Shown piece after piece: positions 1 through 8,300 of a stretch of DNA of 55,932 nucleotides. Both the position numbers and the translations under genes were made by a program. The DNA comes from Nanobdellota archaeon (GTDB taxonomy: Archaea > Nanobdellota > Nanobdellia > Woesearchaeales > UBA583): NCBI GenBank assembly GCA_022565615.1, contig JAIUMM010000008.1:1-55932 (forward strand), read 5' to 3'. The notes beneath the pieces are model-generated. The model saw nothing but the letters and a program-made list of their open reading frames with translations, was not told the origin of the DNA and did no database searches. How positions within the stretch are numbered: position 1 is the stretch's first letter; each line of letters opens with the position of its first letter.

Positions 1-351
1 ATTAGCTTCAATAAATCCAAAATCATCAAAAATTATAGATTCTAATTCTCTTGCCCTACATAACTGAGAAATTATCATATCTGCTTGTTCTTGTGTAATA
101 ACTTCTTGTGAAGCCCTAGTTTTATAATGTCTACAAAAATTATCTAAGGATATAGGAAGATATAATTTTAATTGTTTTTTCGGATTTCCTTGAGTTAATA
201 CAATTTGAGTAGCTACATAATCAACTCCTAAGGCACCTCCTGTAACAATACCATCACCATTTAGAATAATCTCTCTAACTACTCCTTCTACATCTTCTTG
301 AACTCTAGGAGTTGTAATTCTCCAACTTCCACTAATTGCATACCATTTCAT
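1..351 (-). CDS. DprA/LOG-like (SLOG fold) nucleotide-binding protein, 3' end outside window
   Basis: The reading frame runs from an ATG at 351 to the window edge with no stop (117 codons seen), so the C-terminus is missing. The N-terminus MKWYAISGSWR, followed by VTGGALGVDYVA at about residues 36-47, has the strand-GS and GGA-x-G-x-D pattern of the SLOG superfamily (DprA, LOG, TIGR00725), which binds nucleotides or their derivatives in a Rossmann-like pocket. Which branch it belongs to cannot be told from the fragment. It lies 47 bases beyond the PCNA start on the same strand and has its own AT-rich upstream region. A second SLOG protein is encoded at 11447-11935. The fold assignment is fairly safe; the function is unknown. 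Confidence 0.6.
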   Translation of the reverse strand, partial: MKWYAISGSWRITTPRVQEDVEGVVREIILNGDGIVTGGALGVDYVATQIVLTQGNPKKQLKLYLPISLDNFCRHYKTRASQEVITQEQADMIISQLCRARELESIIFDDFGFIEAN

Positions 352-398
352 TTTTATATTTTAAATATTAGATTAAAAAATAAATATTTTAATGTTAA

Positions 399-1145
399 TT
401 ACTCTTCTCCTCTAGGAGCTAAAATAAATCCTAAAAGTAACTTATCCATAACTTTATATTCAATTTTTAGAGGATAATCTTTATTAAATGATAATTCAAC
501 GCTTGGAACAATTTTATCAGCTTTAATAAATTTTTTTAAATACTCCATTGAATACCTACACTCATATTTTTCTAATTCATCTTCTACTTTTACATCAACA
601 TTCTCTTTAAAATCAACTTTTCCAGCCATTGCAGTTGTTCTTCCTTCAAGTGCAAATGATTTATCTTGTGCTCTAAATGTAACTCCTTCTTCTAAGAATC
701 CCAAATCTCCAACAGCTTGAGATAATTGAGAAGATGACATAATCACTTTTGCAGGAAATTTTAAATCTGGAACTTTTTGTAATTCTTCATTAACATAATC
801 TATTAATGCAACTTCAAATTCTTTTGGATTATTACCCATACTTTTCAATTTTAATCTACCATTTTTAGCAAATGTAATTGAAAGCTCTGATTTATCATCA
901 CATGACTTTAATACGTTTGATAAATAATCTAAACTAATTGAAATTTGCTTATCTTCTCCATCTAATTCATATGTTTTAAAATTAGTTGATAAAAGTCTAA
1001 AAATCACCATTGCAACATTATTTGAGTTTAATGCAACAAGCTCAATATAATCTTTTTTAAATACAAATGTTCCCTCTTGAACAATGTCTGATATAATCTC
1101 CATACTTTTTTTAAGTAAAGCTGGACTCTCAAGTATTAATTCCAT
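399..1145 (-). CDS. pcn: DNA polymerase sliding clamp (PCNA)
   Basis: This 248-residue protein has the length of archaeal PCNA. The sequence follows the family throughout: a start like MELILESPALLKKSMEIISD, a central DELEKYECRYSMEYLKKF segment, and the C-terminal LLLGFILAPRGEE that forms part of the clamp face binding PIP-box partners. PCNA is a homotrimeric ring that tethers polymerases, FEN1, ligase and RFC-loaded factors to DNA. The ATG at 1145 is the natural start. The gene is divergent from the unknown gene at 1299, and the 153-bp gap holds both promoters. Nothing in the sequence looks degenerate, and no second PCNA copy is seen in the window. Confidence 0.95.
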   Translation of the reverse strand: MELILESPALLKKSMEIISDIVQEGTFVFKKDYIELVALNSNNVAMVIFRLLSTNFKTYELDGEDKQISISLDYLSNVLKSCDDKSELSITFAKNGRLKLKSMGNNPKEFEVALIDYVNEELQKVPDLKFPAKVIMSSSQLSQAVGDLGFLEEGVTFRAQDKSFALEGRTTAMAGKVDFKENVDVKVEDELEKYECRYSMEYLKKFIKADKIVPSVELSFNKDYPLKIEYKVMDKLLLGFILAPRGEE

Positions 1146-1269
1146 ACTATTTCAAAAAGTAATGTATTAATAAACTTTTTCATTCTATTCTCATTACAAA
1201 ATAAGTACAAAAAGAAAATTTAAAAATAAAAAATAAGTAATAGTTTATTTTTAAGTTCAACATAACATA

Positions 1270-1278
1270 TTTATAAAT
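1270..1278 (+). promoter_or_regulatory. TATA box of gene 1299-1784
   Basis: TTTATAAAT is centred about 25 bases before the ATG at 1299. This is the spacing expected when transcription begins at or next to the start codon, so a leaderless mRNA is inferred. Confidence 0.55.
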
Positions 1279-1298
1279 ATTAAGTTACTACTAAATAT

Positions 1299-1784
1299 AT
1301 GGAATTATTTATTAAACCTAATAAGATGCATCTGCTTAGAGGAGGAGAAGCTCTAGTTTATAGTTCAAAACCATATAATATCACTCCCAGTAATGCTATG
1401 AGAGTTTCTAATAGTCTAGAAGGAGCAATTACTCAATCTAGAATAAATAGAAATGACGTCCTAATAATTCCTGAATTTGATTTTGATAGAATTAGAACAA
1501 AGTATAATGAAAAAGGAGGAAGACAAAATTCTATTAAAATTGATGAATTGAGAATTAGAGGAATTTTGAGCCATGATTTACTTGGAGTTAGTTCAGATTT
1601 AATAACAAGAATCAATCCTTTAATAGATGGATTTCCAAATGATTTTGAAGAAACTCGAATTATATCTCAAAATAGAACTAGAAGAAGTCCTGGGTTTGAA
1701 TATCTATTAATAAGTTCTCAAGACCAAGAATTATTTGAAAAGTATATAAGAACAAAAGGTAATAACGATTTCTTTACCTATTGA
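1299..1784 (+). CDS. Hypothetical protein, 161 aa
   Basis: I do not recognise this protein. It is soluble, without a signal peptide or membrane segment, and rich in Arg, Asn, Ile and Asp. There are no cysteines, so a zinc site is unlikely. The ATG at 1299 has a TTTATAAAT box 25 bases upstream, and the codon use matches the neighbours, so the gene is probably real. It is transcribed divergently from PCNA and convergently with the broken cdc48 gene. The frame ends in TGA, and a hairpin at 1821-1841 follows. A lineage-specific DPANN family is possible, but no function can be given. Confidence 0.6.
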   Translation: MELFIKPNKMHLLRGGEALVYSSKPYNITPSNAMRVSNSLEGAITQSRINRNDVLIIPEFDFDRIRTKYNEKGGRQNSIKIDELRIRGILSHDLLGVSSDLITRINPLIDGFPNDFEETRIISQNRTRRSPGFEYLLISSQDQELFEKYIRTKGNNDFFTY

Positions 1785-1820
1785 AAATGCATCATTAAAT
1801 TTTGCTTTACACGAATATTC

Positions 1821-1841
1821 AAGTGTTGCAAAGCAACACTT
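1821..1841. terminator. Hairpin between convergent genes
   Basis: AAGTGTTGC, the loop AAA and GCAACACTT form a perfect 9-bp stem in the 65-bp gap between the convergent genes ending at 1784 and 1850. It is G+C richer than its surroundings and flanked by A/T runs, which fits a two-way transcription terminator. Confidence 0.5.
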
Positions 1842-1849
1842 AAAAATTT

Positions 1850-2278
1850 CTACATATAACTACTCATACTTAAACTCTCTTGCATTTTCTTAGGATTTTT
1901 CATCTCCTGCTCAACTTCTGAGTAGAATTTTTGTAAATCTTCTGTAACTGAAGGTTTAATTACTTGAAGTGCTTTTTCAAAATGCTCTTTTTTAATTTCT
2001 TTTGCTTTAATATTTTCTCTAAGTGCAATTAGTCCTGCTTCTCTTACAACAGCTTGTAAATCAGCCCCCACATACCCATGAGTTTTTCCTGCAAGCGTTG
2101 TTATTAAATCCTCTTTATTTGTAATTGGAACATTTTTACAATGAACTTTTAAAATACTCTCTCTTGCTTTGACATCTGGAACATCAACAAGAACTAATTT
2201 GTCAAATCTCCCTGGTCTTAAAAGAGCAGGATCAATAAATTTAGGTCTATTTGTAGCTGCTAAAACTTTTACATTCAT
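1850..2278 (-). CDS. Cdc48/VCP-like AAA ATPase, C-terminal fragment after in-frame stop
   Basis: This 142-residue frame begins at an internal ATG with NVKVLAATNRP, the sensor-1 strand of the second AAA domain. It continues through the arginine-finger region LLRPGRFD and the small helical domain THGYVGADLQAVVREA, and ends with a short tail. It is in the same frame as the upstream part (2327-4306). Only one TAA and 16 conserved codons separate the two. Those codons still encode the family sequence IVNQILTELDG. I therefore read it as the rest of the cdc48 gene rather than an independent gene. Separate translation from this ATG would lose conserved residues and could hardly give a working domain by itself. 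Confidence 0.7.
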   Translation of the reverse strand: MNVKVLAATNRPKFIDPALLRPGRFDKLVLVDVPDVKARESILKVHCKNVPITNKEDLITTLAGKTHGYVGADLQAVVREAGLIALRENIKAKEIKKEHFEKALQVIKPSVTEDLQKFYSEVEQEMKNPKKMQESLSMSSYM

Positions 2279-2326
2279 TAACTCTTCAAGTCCATCTAAT
2301 TCAGTTAAAATTTGATTTACAATAGT

Positions 2327-2329
2327 TTA
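2327..2329 (-). other. In-frame TAA interrupting cdc48
   Basis: The codon read on the minus strand from 2329 is TAA. The coding frame is intact on both sides: GRSEGKST before it, and TIVNQILTELDGLEE after it. Archaeal Cdc48 proteins usually have T-E-R-V-V-N-Q here, so the stop sits where a glutamate codon (GAA) is expected. One G-to-T change would explain it. Confidence 0.85.
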
Positions 2330-4306
2330 AGTACTCTTACCCTCACTTCTTCCCATTCTTGTACCTGCAATTGCATCAAATTCATCAAAAAACACAATAC
2401 TAGGAGAATTTTGCCGAGCTTTTTCAAAAATTTTTCTAATCATTTTCTCAGACTCTCCAACATATTTATTAATAATCTCAGGCCCTTTAATATAAATAAA
2501 ATTACAACTTGTCTGAGATGCAACAGCTTTTGCAAGTAATGTTTTTCCAGTACCTGGTGGTCCATACATTAAAATTCCTTTAGGAGCATTTACTCCAAGT
2601 CTTACAAACGCATCAGCATTAGTTAAAGGCCACTCAACCATCTCAACCATTTGTTGTTTAATTAATTCAAGTCCTCCAATATCATCCCAACTCACATTTG
2701 GAACTTCAACTGACAACTCTCTCATAGCAGAAGGCCTAATTATTTTAAGAGCTTGTGCAAAATCATCTTGTGTAATTTCTAATTTTTGTAAAACTTCTTG
2801 AGGAATTTCTTCATCTTCTCCTACATTTAATTCTGGAAATGTTCTTCTTAAAACATTAAACGCAGCTTCTTTTACTAATGCCCCTAAATCTGCTCCTACA
2901 AATCCATGCGTATTTTTGGACATTTCTTTGAGTAATTTAGTATTTTCTTTTTTTCTTATTTTTTCAACTACTTCTTCAGGTAACTGTAAAAGCCCTTTAA
3001 GAGAACCAATACCTTCTTTTTTATCATCTTCAAAAGCTTTCTTAATTTCATCAACATTGAGTTTAATATCAGGATATTTCTTTAAAAATGCATTAAGTTG
3101 TGTTTCATATGCACTAAATTCTTTGGGTAGAGCAATTGGCATACCACGAGTGTGAATTTGTAAAATTTCAAGTCTATCATCTTCTTTTGGAACTCCAATT
3201 TCAAGTTCTCTATCAAATCTTCCAGGTCTTCTTAGAGCTTCATCTAATGAATCAGGCCTATTAGTTGCTGCAATTACAATCAATTTATTTGATTTTTTCA
3301 ATCCATCCATAAGAGTTAAAAGTTGTGCTACAATTCTTTTTTCAACTTCTCCTTGAACTTCTTCTCTTTTTTGAGCAATTGCATCAATTTCATCAATAAA
3401 AATTACAGCAGGACTCTCTTTTTGTGCATTTTCAAATAATTCTCGTAATTTTTTCTCACTCTCTCCATAAAATTTATTAATAATCTCAGGAGCTGAAATT
3501 GAAAAAAAACTCGCCTCAGTTTCATTTGCAATTGCTCTTGCTAAAAGTGTTTTTCCAGTTCCAGGTGGTCCATATAATAAAATTCCTTTTGGAGGTTCAA
3601 TTCCAAGTTTTGTAAATAATTCTGGATGTTTTAAAGGTAGTTCAACTAGTTCTCTAATTTTTTCAATATGAGATTTCAAACCTCCAATATCTTCATAATT
3701 TACTCCACCTCCTATTTCTTCTTCTCCTTCTTGTGAAGTAATTTCAACTTGTGTATGCTGTGAAATATATAAAAAACCTCTAGGTTTAGCTCCAACTACT
3801 TTAAATTTCAAAGAAGCTTGATTAAATCCTAAAAACTCATTTTCAAATGCTTTTACTAAATCAATTGCAAAAGGATTTCCTGAACCAAAAGAAGGACTTC
3901 TCTCAACTCCTGAACCAATAGTTATAATATCTCCTTGTGCAAATGCTTTTTTAAATAAACTTTTCTTCAAATTTGCAAATGTTGCAGGATGCATAACAAA
4001 TTCTTGCATAGGTGCAAGTGTCACTTTTGTTGCTTCTTCAAGTTTAGGTTTAAAAATAGTTACATGCTCAGAAATTCCAACTTTTGCATTTTTTCTAACA
4101 GTTCCATCCATTCTAATAATTTCAAGTCCTAAATCACTAGGATATGCTCTCTCAACCACTCCTACTGTTTCACGTTCTCCTTTAATTCCAATTACATCTC
4201 CAATATTTAAACCAAGAGATCTAATAATTGAACTATCTACTCTTACAATTCCTTTATTAACATCATCTTGATGAGCTTCTGCTACTTTTAATTTCATATC
4301 AACCAT
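2327..4306 (-). CDS. cdc48: Cdc48/VCP-like AAA+ ATPase, N-terminal part (N, D1, half of D2)
   Basis: The 659 residues give the Cdc48 double-psi barrel N-domain (about 1-190), the D1 AAA domain with Walker A GPPGTGKT at 246-253 and Walker B FIDEIDAI near 303-310, and the D2 domain with Walker A at 582-589 and Walker [10 protein letters not shown] near 639-647. The frame stops at TAA just after D2 Walker B; the remaining D2 motifs lie in the same frame at 1850-2278. The family is a hexameric unfoldase that feeds the archaeal proteasome. D1 carries an uncommon insert of about 60 residues (roughly 395-455) before the THGFVGADL helix. The whole locus would encode about 818 residues, longer than usual. 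The start is ATG at 4306; ATG at 4297 is also possible. Confidence 0.9.
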   Translation of the reverse strand: MVDMKLKVAEAHQDDVNKGIVRVDSSIIRSLGLNIGDVIGIKGERETVGVVERAYPSDLGLEIIRMDGTVRKNAKVGISEHVTIFKPKLEEATKVTLAPMQEFVMHPATFANLKKSLFKKAFAQGDIITIGSGVERSPSFGSGNPFAIDLVKAFENEFLGFNQASLKFKVVGAKPRGFLYISQHTQVEITSQEGEEEIGGGVNYEDIGGLKSHIEKIRELVELPLKHPELFTKLGIEPPKGILLYGPPGTGKTLLARAIANETEASFFSISAPEIINKFYGESEKKLRELFENAQKESPAVIFIDEIDAIAQKREEVQGEVEKRIVAQLLTLMDGLKKSNKLIVIAATNRPDSLDEALRRPGRFDRELEIGVPKEDDRLEILQIHTRGMPIALPKEFSAYETQLNAFLKKYPDIKLNVDEIKKAFEDDKKEGIGSLKGLLQLPEEVVEKIRKKENTKLLKEMSKNTHGFVGADLGALVKEAAFNVLRRTFPELNVGEDEEIPQEVLQKLEITQDDFAQALKIIRPSAMRELSVEVPNVSWDDIGGLELIKQQMVEMVEWPLTNADAFVRLGVNAPKGILMYGPPGTGKTLLAKAVASQTSCNFIYIKGPEIINKYVGESEKMIRKIFEKARQNSPSIVFFDEFDAIAGTRMGRSEGKST

Positions 4307-4462
4307 TTTTACATTAATTTCTTACTTAAATTAATAGGTAATTTTTTAGTTTATAAAATTTACTCATATGAAGAGGAGAAAAATATTAAACTTTATTTTG
4401 AAATTTCATGAAATTCAACAAAAAAATTACAATAATTTAGTTTTTTATTTTAATTATCTATA

Positions 4463-4726
4463 CTAATTATTCTTTAAACAATATGCTTTAGTATAAAAAT
4501 CCTGTTCTAGGACTACACATCTCAAATGAGGTTCACAATCTCTTACTAATGTTGGACTTCTACATAATTCTCCTTCTTTTCCTAATGTCATTTCCTCTTT
4601 GAGTAATTTCATATCAGCAGTTCCTGGAATTGATACAAATAATAATGCGCCTGAGATTACAAAAATACTAAAAATTAAAAATAACAAAGTTCTTTCCATA
4701 TCTAAATATGGAGTAAAAAGTTTCAT
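4463..4726 (-). CDS. Small secreted or membrane-anchored cysteine-rich protein, 87 aa
   Basis: Residues about 12-34 form one hydrophobic segment (LLFLIFSIFVISGALLFVSI) that could be a membrane anchor or uncleaved signal. Beyond it is a domain of about 50 residues with four cysteines in the order C-x8-C-x5-C-x12-C (GELCRSP, RDCEPHLRC, AYC). This resembles small disulfide-bonded knots of the GxxCxxxxxCxxGLxC type and suggests an extracytoplasmic domain with two disulfides. The frame ends in TAG. It is an isolated gene between cdc48 and SBDS, transcribed away from SBDS. The topology is reasonably supported; the function is unknown. Confidence 0.5.
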   Translation of the reverse strand: MKLFTPYLDMERTLLFLIFSIFVISGALLFVSIPGTADMKLLKEEMTLGKEGELCRSPTLVRDCEPHLRCVVLEQDFYTKAYCLKNN

Positions 4727-4815
4727 TTTAATACTTATTGATTAATATAAAGTAGTAAAGATAATGAAAATAAGTAATAAATATAAAATTGTATTAAAAG
4801 ATAAAGTGATGAAAT

Positions 4816-4825
4816 TTTATAAAAA
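4816..4825 (+). promoter_or_regulatory. TATA box deciding the SBDS start
   Basis: TTTATAAAAA ends next to an upstream ATG at 4825, too close for that codon to lie in the transcript. It lies about 29 bases before the ATG at 4849, so the second ATG is the likely start. Confidence 0.5.
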
Positions 4826-4848
4826 TGAATCAACTAATTACACTTACA

Positions 4849-5562
4849 ATGGCAAAAGTTGATGAATCATGTATTATTAGATATAAAAAAGGAAATTTAG
4901 AAGTAGAAGCACTTATTGAATATAAATCTCTTGCTCAGTATCTTGAAAAAGAAGAAGAAAGAGAAAATATCTCAATATATGATATTTTTGCAGATACTAA
5001 AATTTTTTCAGATACTAAAAAAGGGTTAGTAGCAGATAATGATACTCTTGAAAAGTTATTTCCAAATAAAACTGAAGAAGAAATGCTCAAAGAAATTGCA
5101 CTTCATGGGGATGCACAAATTCCAACTAGTTATTTAAATGAACAAAGAGAAAAGAAAAAAGATTTAATTATTAATTATTTAACAAATCAGACAATTAATC
5201 CTCAAACAAAGCATAGATATACAAGTGCAATGCTCAAAGATGAAATTGACTCTTTAAAAATTTCAATTCTTCCTTTTAGAAACCATATTAAACAAGCAGA
5301 AGATGTATTTAAACAATTAAAAGTAAAAATTCCAATTAAATTTGACTCAACAATTATTATTATACAAGTTGAATCTCAATTTTCAGGACTTATTATTAAA
5401 CCAATTAGAGAATTTGGAACTGTTGAAAAACAATTTTATGATGATACTGGCAATATGCATATGCATATTAAAGTCCCAACAGGAAGAGTTGATGAAACTA
5501 TTGATTTTTTAAAAGATAAAACAAAAGGAAGTGTGAGTTATCATCTTCAAAAAGATGATTAA
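4849..5562 (+). CDS. Ribosome maturation protein SBDS/Sdo1
   Basis: The protein matches SBDS throughout. It has an N-terminal FYSH domain with ADTKIFSDTKKGL near residues 47-59, a central helical domain with YLNEQREKKKDLIINYL and NPQTKHRYT, and a C-terminal ferredoxin-like domain with IPIKFDSTIIIIQVESQFSG and IREFGTVEKQF. SBDS acts with elongation-factor-like GTPases in late maturation of the large subunit, in eukaryotes by releasing eIF6; aIF6 is encoded at 48389. The frame is open from 4825, but the TATA-like box touches that ATG, and family members begin close to the motif after MAKVDESCIIRYKKG, so 4849 (237 aa) is preferred. No exosome genes are adjacent, unlike in many archaea. Confidence 0.92.
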   Translation: MAKVDESCIIRYKKGNLEVEALIEYKSLAQYLEKEEERENISIYDIFADTKIFSDTKKGLVADNDTLEKLFPNKTEEEMLKEIALHGDAQIPTSYLNEQREKKKDLIINYLTNQTINPQTKHRYTSAMLKDEIDSLKISILPFRNHIKQAEDVFKQLKVKIPIKFDSTIIIIQVESQFSGLIIKPIREFGTVEKQFYDDTGNMHMHIKVPTGRVDETIDFLKDKTKGSVSYHLQKDD

Positions 5563-5642
5563 AAATTGACTAAAATTTTTAATTTATATAAATATTAATT
5601 TTAAACTTTTAGTTTTTTAATTATTTAATTCAAATAAAACTA

Positions 5643-7367
5643 TTATTTAATATTAAGTTTATTATGCACGATTTGAAGTCCTCCTAAAAATTGTAAATAA
5701 TCATTATGAATTGTAATTATATTACACCTATTTTCTAATTCAATAAATTCTTTTTCTTTATATATTTTAAATAGTTCAACAATCTCACATAAAAACTCTC
5801 CTCCTAAATAGAGATTTGTAATAATATTGTCAAAGTATATACAATCTTGTAGAAAATAAATAAGTTCTTGTAAAAAAAAATTAATTGTTTTAGTTACTTT
5901 TTCATCTTTTTGTTTTGCAAGTTTTAAAATATCATAAGTATTTTTGTATTCATCAGTATCATACATATATCTCATTTCAAGTCCTCTTGCACTAATTACA
6001 TCATCAAATGAAATTGTCTTTTTATCAAGCTCTTTATGTAAAAATTCACTATATAAAATGTCCTCAAATTGAGTAATTATATGTCCTCCTTGTGAATTGT
6101 AAGAAACACCCTCATTTGAAATATGTGCAATTCCAACTCCTGTCCCAATTACTACTAATAACTCTAAATAATTAGTATCTTCTAAACTTAAATTTTTCTT
6201 ATTTTCAAATTCAATATTTTTTTTATATTGAAGATATTCTTTTGAACCTTTAACTCCAAATCCTGCAAGCTCACAATCATTAAATAATAATATTTCTCTA
6301 AACTGAGGAAATTGTTGCTCAATAACATCCATATTAAATTCCAAATTTTCATGAGTCATCTTAATTATATTTGTATGTTTTTCACCTGCAATACCTAATA
6401 TTACATAATCAACTATTGTATGAACACCTATTGATTTTATTACCCTTTGAAATAATTCTTTTGAACTCTTAAACTCATTTGTATTAAATACTTGAATTTC
6501 TTCAACTTTAAACTCTTCAAATGAACCAATATATAATTTTGTATGAGTTCCACCAATATCAATAATTATGACATAAGGATTTGAAGCAATATATTGTTCT
6601 TGTTGTAAATTCATTAATTTTAATTGATTATTAAGTACAGAAATTTTGGAATTAAGCTCTTCATCACTTTTAACTTGATTAAAAAAAGAACCAACATTTA
6701 ATTGAAGTCTAGTTACTAAGTTGTTAGTACCACCATTAGAATTGTTTATACTTTGATTAAGAATTGATTTTGTTTTAAGTAAAATGTTTGAGATTGCATG
6801 TTCATTTAATCCTCCATCAATACCTACATTAACACCAAGTTTTAGAAGTAATACAATTACATTAATTCTACTCTCTATAAATTCCTGAGATTGTTTTCCT
6901 GGAAAAACTCCCATAACCATTATTTTTGAAAATTTTGAAATTAATGTGATTATATCTTCAACAACTGAATTTGGACTAATTGCTAATTGAAAAGATATTT
7001 TGGAATATTTTGGTAAAATATGTTCAATTACATATTCCAATTCCTCTTTTGAATTAAAGCTTTCATAATGTATAATAATACTTGAAATACATTCTTGAGA
7101 ACTTATAAATTCAATATATTGAACTACATTTTTAACCATTAAGTGAATTTCTGCTCTGTGATTATTTGAATGAAGAAGAGAACATAATTCTTTAAAATTA
7201 GAAATCTCATTAGAATTAGAAATATCTAAATTAATTTGAGATACAAAATCATTTGACATAATATCTATATGAAAGTATGAAAACTCATTTTGTAATTTTT
7301 TATATTGTTCAATCATTTGAGGAATTGAATTTGAGAATAATGTTGGAACTATTAAAACTGAATTCAT
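5643..7367 (-). CDS. Fused ribulose-phosphate 3-epimerase-like and glucokinase-like protein
   Basis: Two domains are joined in 574 residues. Residues 1 to about 235 form a ribulose-phosphate 3-epimerase TIM barrel: FHIDIM (His33, Asp35), AEIHLMV (His75), VFPGKQSQEF near 154-163 and GIDGG (Asp184) match the four metal/acid ligands and the phosphate loop. After a helical linker, residues about 264-574 match the Glk-type glucokinase family: DIGGTHTKL at 270-278, LFNDCELAGFG with the catalytic Asp364, GTGVG near 408-412 and SARGLEMRY. The first activity interconverts ribulose 5-phosphate and xylulose 5-phosphate; the second would phosphorylate a hexose with ATP. Both sites look intact. I do not know this fusion as a common arrangement. 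The sugar specificity of the kinase half is uncertain. Confidence 0.8.
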   Translation of the reverse strand: MNSVLIVPTLFSNSIPQMIEQYKKLQNEFSYFHIDIMSNDFVSQINLDISNSNEISNFKELCSLLHSNNHRAEIHLMVKNVVQYIEFISSQECISSIIIHYESFNSKEELEYVIEHILPKYSKISFQLAISPNSVVEDIITLISKFSKIMVMGVFPGKQSQEFIESRINVIVLLLKLGVNVGIDGGLNEHAISNILLKTKSILNQSINNSNGGTNNLVTRLQLNVGSFFNQVKSDEELNSKISVLNNQLKLMNLQQEQYIASNPYVIIIDIGGTHTKLYIGSFEEFKVEEIQVFNTNEFKSSKELFQRVIKSIGVHTIVDYVILGIAGEKHTNIIKMTHENLEFNMDVIEQQFPQFREILLFNDCELAGFGVKGSKEYLQYKKNIEFENKKNLSLEDTNYLELLVVIGTGVGIAHISNEGVSYNSQGGHIITQFEDILYSEFLHKELDKKTISFDDVISARGLEMRYMYDTDEYKNTYDILKLAKQKDEKVTKTINFFLQELIYFLQDCIYFDNIITNLYLGGEFLCEIVELFKIYKEKEFIELENRCNIITIHNDYLQFLGGLQIVHNKLNIK

Positions 7368-7447
7368 TATAATATATACATTTAATATAACTAGTTTAAA
7401 ATAATTTGTTTTGACTGAAAAAAAACTAATCTAAATTACAACAAACA

Positions 7448-7458
7448 TTTTTAAAAAT
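7448..7458 (+). promoter_or_regulatory. TATA box of the HIT-TFS pair
   Basis: TTTTTAAAAAT is centred about 24 bases before the ATG at 7477, consistent with leaderless transcription of this two-gene unit. Confidence 0.5.
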
Positions 7459-7476
7459 ACAAATCCTATAACTGTT

Positions 7477-7863
7477 ATGTCAACAATATTTACGAAAATA
7501 ATTAATAGAGAAATTCCAGCATCAATTGTATATGAAGATGAGAGTCATATAGCTTTTTTAGATATCTCTCCTTTTACAAAAGGTCATACTCTTATTGTTC
7601 CAAAAAAAGAATATTCAAGATTTACTCATATGCCTGAAAATGAATATTGTGAGTTACAAAGAGTTGTTCAAAAACTATCAAAACACTACAGAGAAATTTT
7701 TAACTCAAATATTGGAAGTGTTATTTATGGAGAAGATGTACCTCACGTACATATTCATATTTTTCCAATTACAACAGATATTGAAGTTTTTAATTTTTCA
7801 AAAACTAAATCGTATGGAGATGGTGAAATGGAAGAGTTTAAAAATAAACTTATGTTAAAATAA
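7477..7863 (+). CDS. HIT-family nucleotide hydrolase or transferase
   Basis: This 128-residue protein has the complete histidine-triad domain. It begins like the family (IFTKIINREIPASIVYEDE), has FLDISPFTKGHTLIVPK, and ends in HVHIHIFP, with His90, His92 and the catalytic nucleophile His94. HIT proteins hydrolyse adenosine phosphoramidates or dinucleoside polyphosphates through a nucleotidyl-histidine intermediate. The serine/glycine loop before the triad is replaced by IYGEDVPH, so substrate preference cannot be judged. It begins a two-gene unit with transcription factor S, 16 bases downstream; that pairing suggests shared transcription, not shared function. Confidence 0.9.
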   Translation: MSTIFTKIINREIPASIVYEDESHIAFLDISPFTKGHTLIVPKKEYSRFTHMPENEYCELQRVVQKLSKHYREIFNSNIGSVIYGEDVPHVHIHIFPITTDIEVFNFSKTKSYGDGEMEEFKNKLMLK

Positions 7864-7879
7864 AAAAGGTGAAAAAAAT

Positions 7880-8197
7880 ATGGTAGATTTTTGTGAAAAA
7901 TGTGGTACATTAATTATGGGTAAAGCAGGAGAAGATATTAAATGTTCAAGTTGTGGACATACTGCTAAAGCGACAACTAGTATGAGTTTATCTCAAAAAG
8001 TTGACAAAAAAAAGGAACTTGAAGTATTGGGAGATGAAAGTGAAACAGAAGTGTATCCATTAGCTGATGCTCAGTGTGAGAGATGTGGTCATGATAAAGC
8101 ATATTTTTGGTCTAAGCAAATGATAGCAGGAGATGAGCCTGAGACTCAATTCTACAAATGTGAAAAATGTTCACATCAATGGCGTGATTATATGTAG
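7880..8197 (+). CDS. tfs: Transcription elongation factor TFS (TFIIS/RpoM-like)
   Basis: At 105 residues this is the usual archaeal TFS length. The N-terminal zinc ribbon has Cys5, Cys8, Cys22 and Cys25; the C-terminal ribbon has Cys66, Cys69, Cys94 and Cys97. The hairpin carries AGDEPETQFYKCEKC, with the Asp85-Glu86 pair that stimulates RNA cleavage by stalled RNA polymerase. The usual R-S-A before the acidic pair is replaced by I-A-G, a small deviation. The factor rescues backtracked RNA polymerase by inserting the acidic hairpin into the secondary channel. Translation is probably helped by a GGTGA motif 7 bases before the ATG, as suits the second gene of an operon with the HIT protein. Confidence 0.93.
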   Translation: MVDFCEKCGTLIMGKAGEDIKCSSCGHTAKATTSMSLSQKVDKKKELEVLGDESETEVYPLADAQCERCGHDKAYFWSKQMIAGDEPETQFYKCEKCSHQWRDYM

Positions 8198-8236
8198 ATA
8201 GCTTTTCTTTAACGTTCATTAAAAAAATTAAAATTT

Positions 8237-8277
8237 TTTCAATTCTCTAAGAAAACCCGCTGCCAAAAGAATTGAAA
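8237..8277. terminator. Inverted repeat between convergent genes
   Basis: The arms TTTCAATTCT (8237-8246) and AGAATTGAAA (8268-8277) are perfectly complementary over 10 bp with a 21-base loop that is G+C richer than its surroundings. They lie between the ends of tfs and the convergent nuclease gene. A terminator is the simplest reading. Confidence 0.35.
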
Positions 8278-8300
8278 CTTTGTTTCTGATAAATAAATTT

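Noticed and set aside
1850-4306. Functional split gene for Cdc48, as known for some genes in Nanoarchaeum
   Set aside because: Separate translation would drop 17 conserved residues of the D2 core, and the intervening codons are still conserved. A split gene should have overlapping or complete domain parts.
7595-7858. Second plus-strand frame within the HIT gene
   Set aside because: It is a shifted frame inside a complete HIT domain with catalytic histidines.
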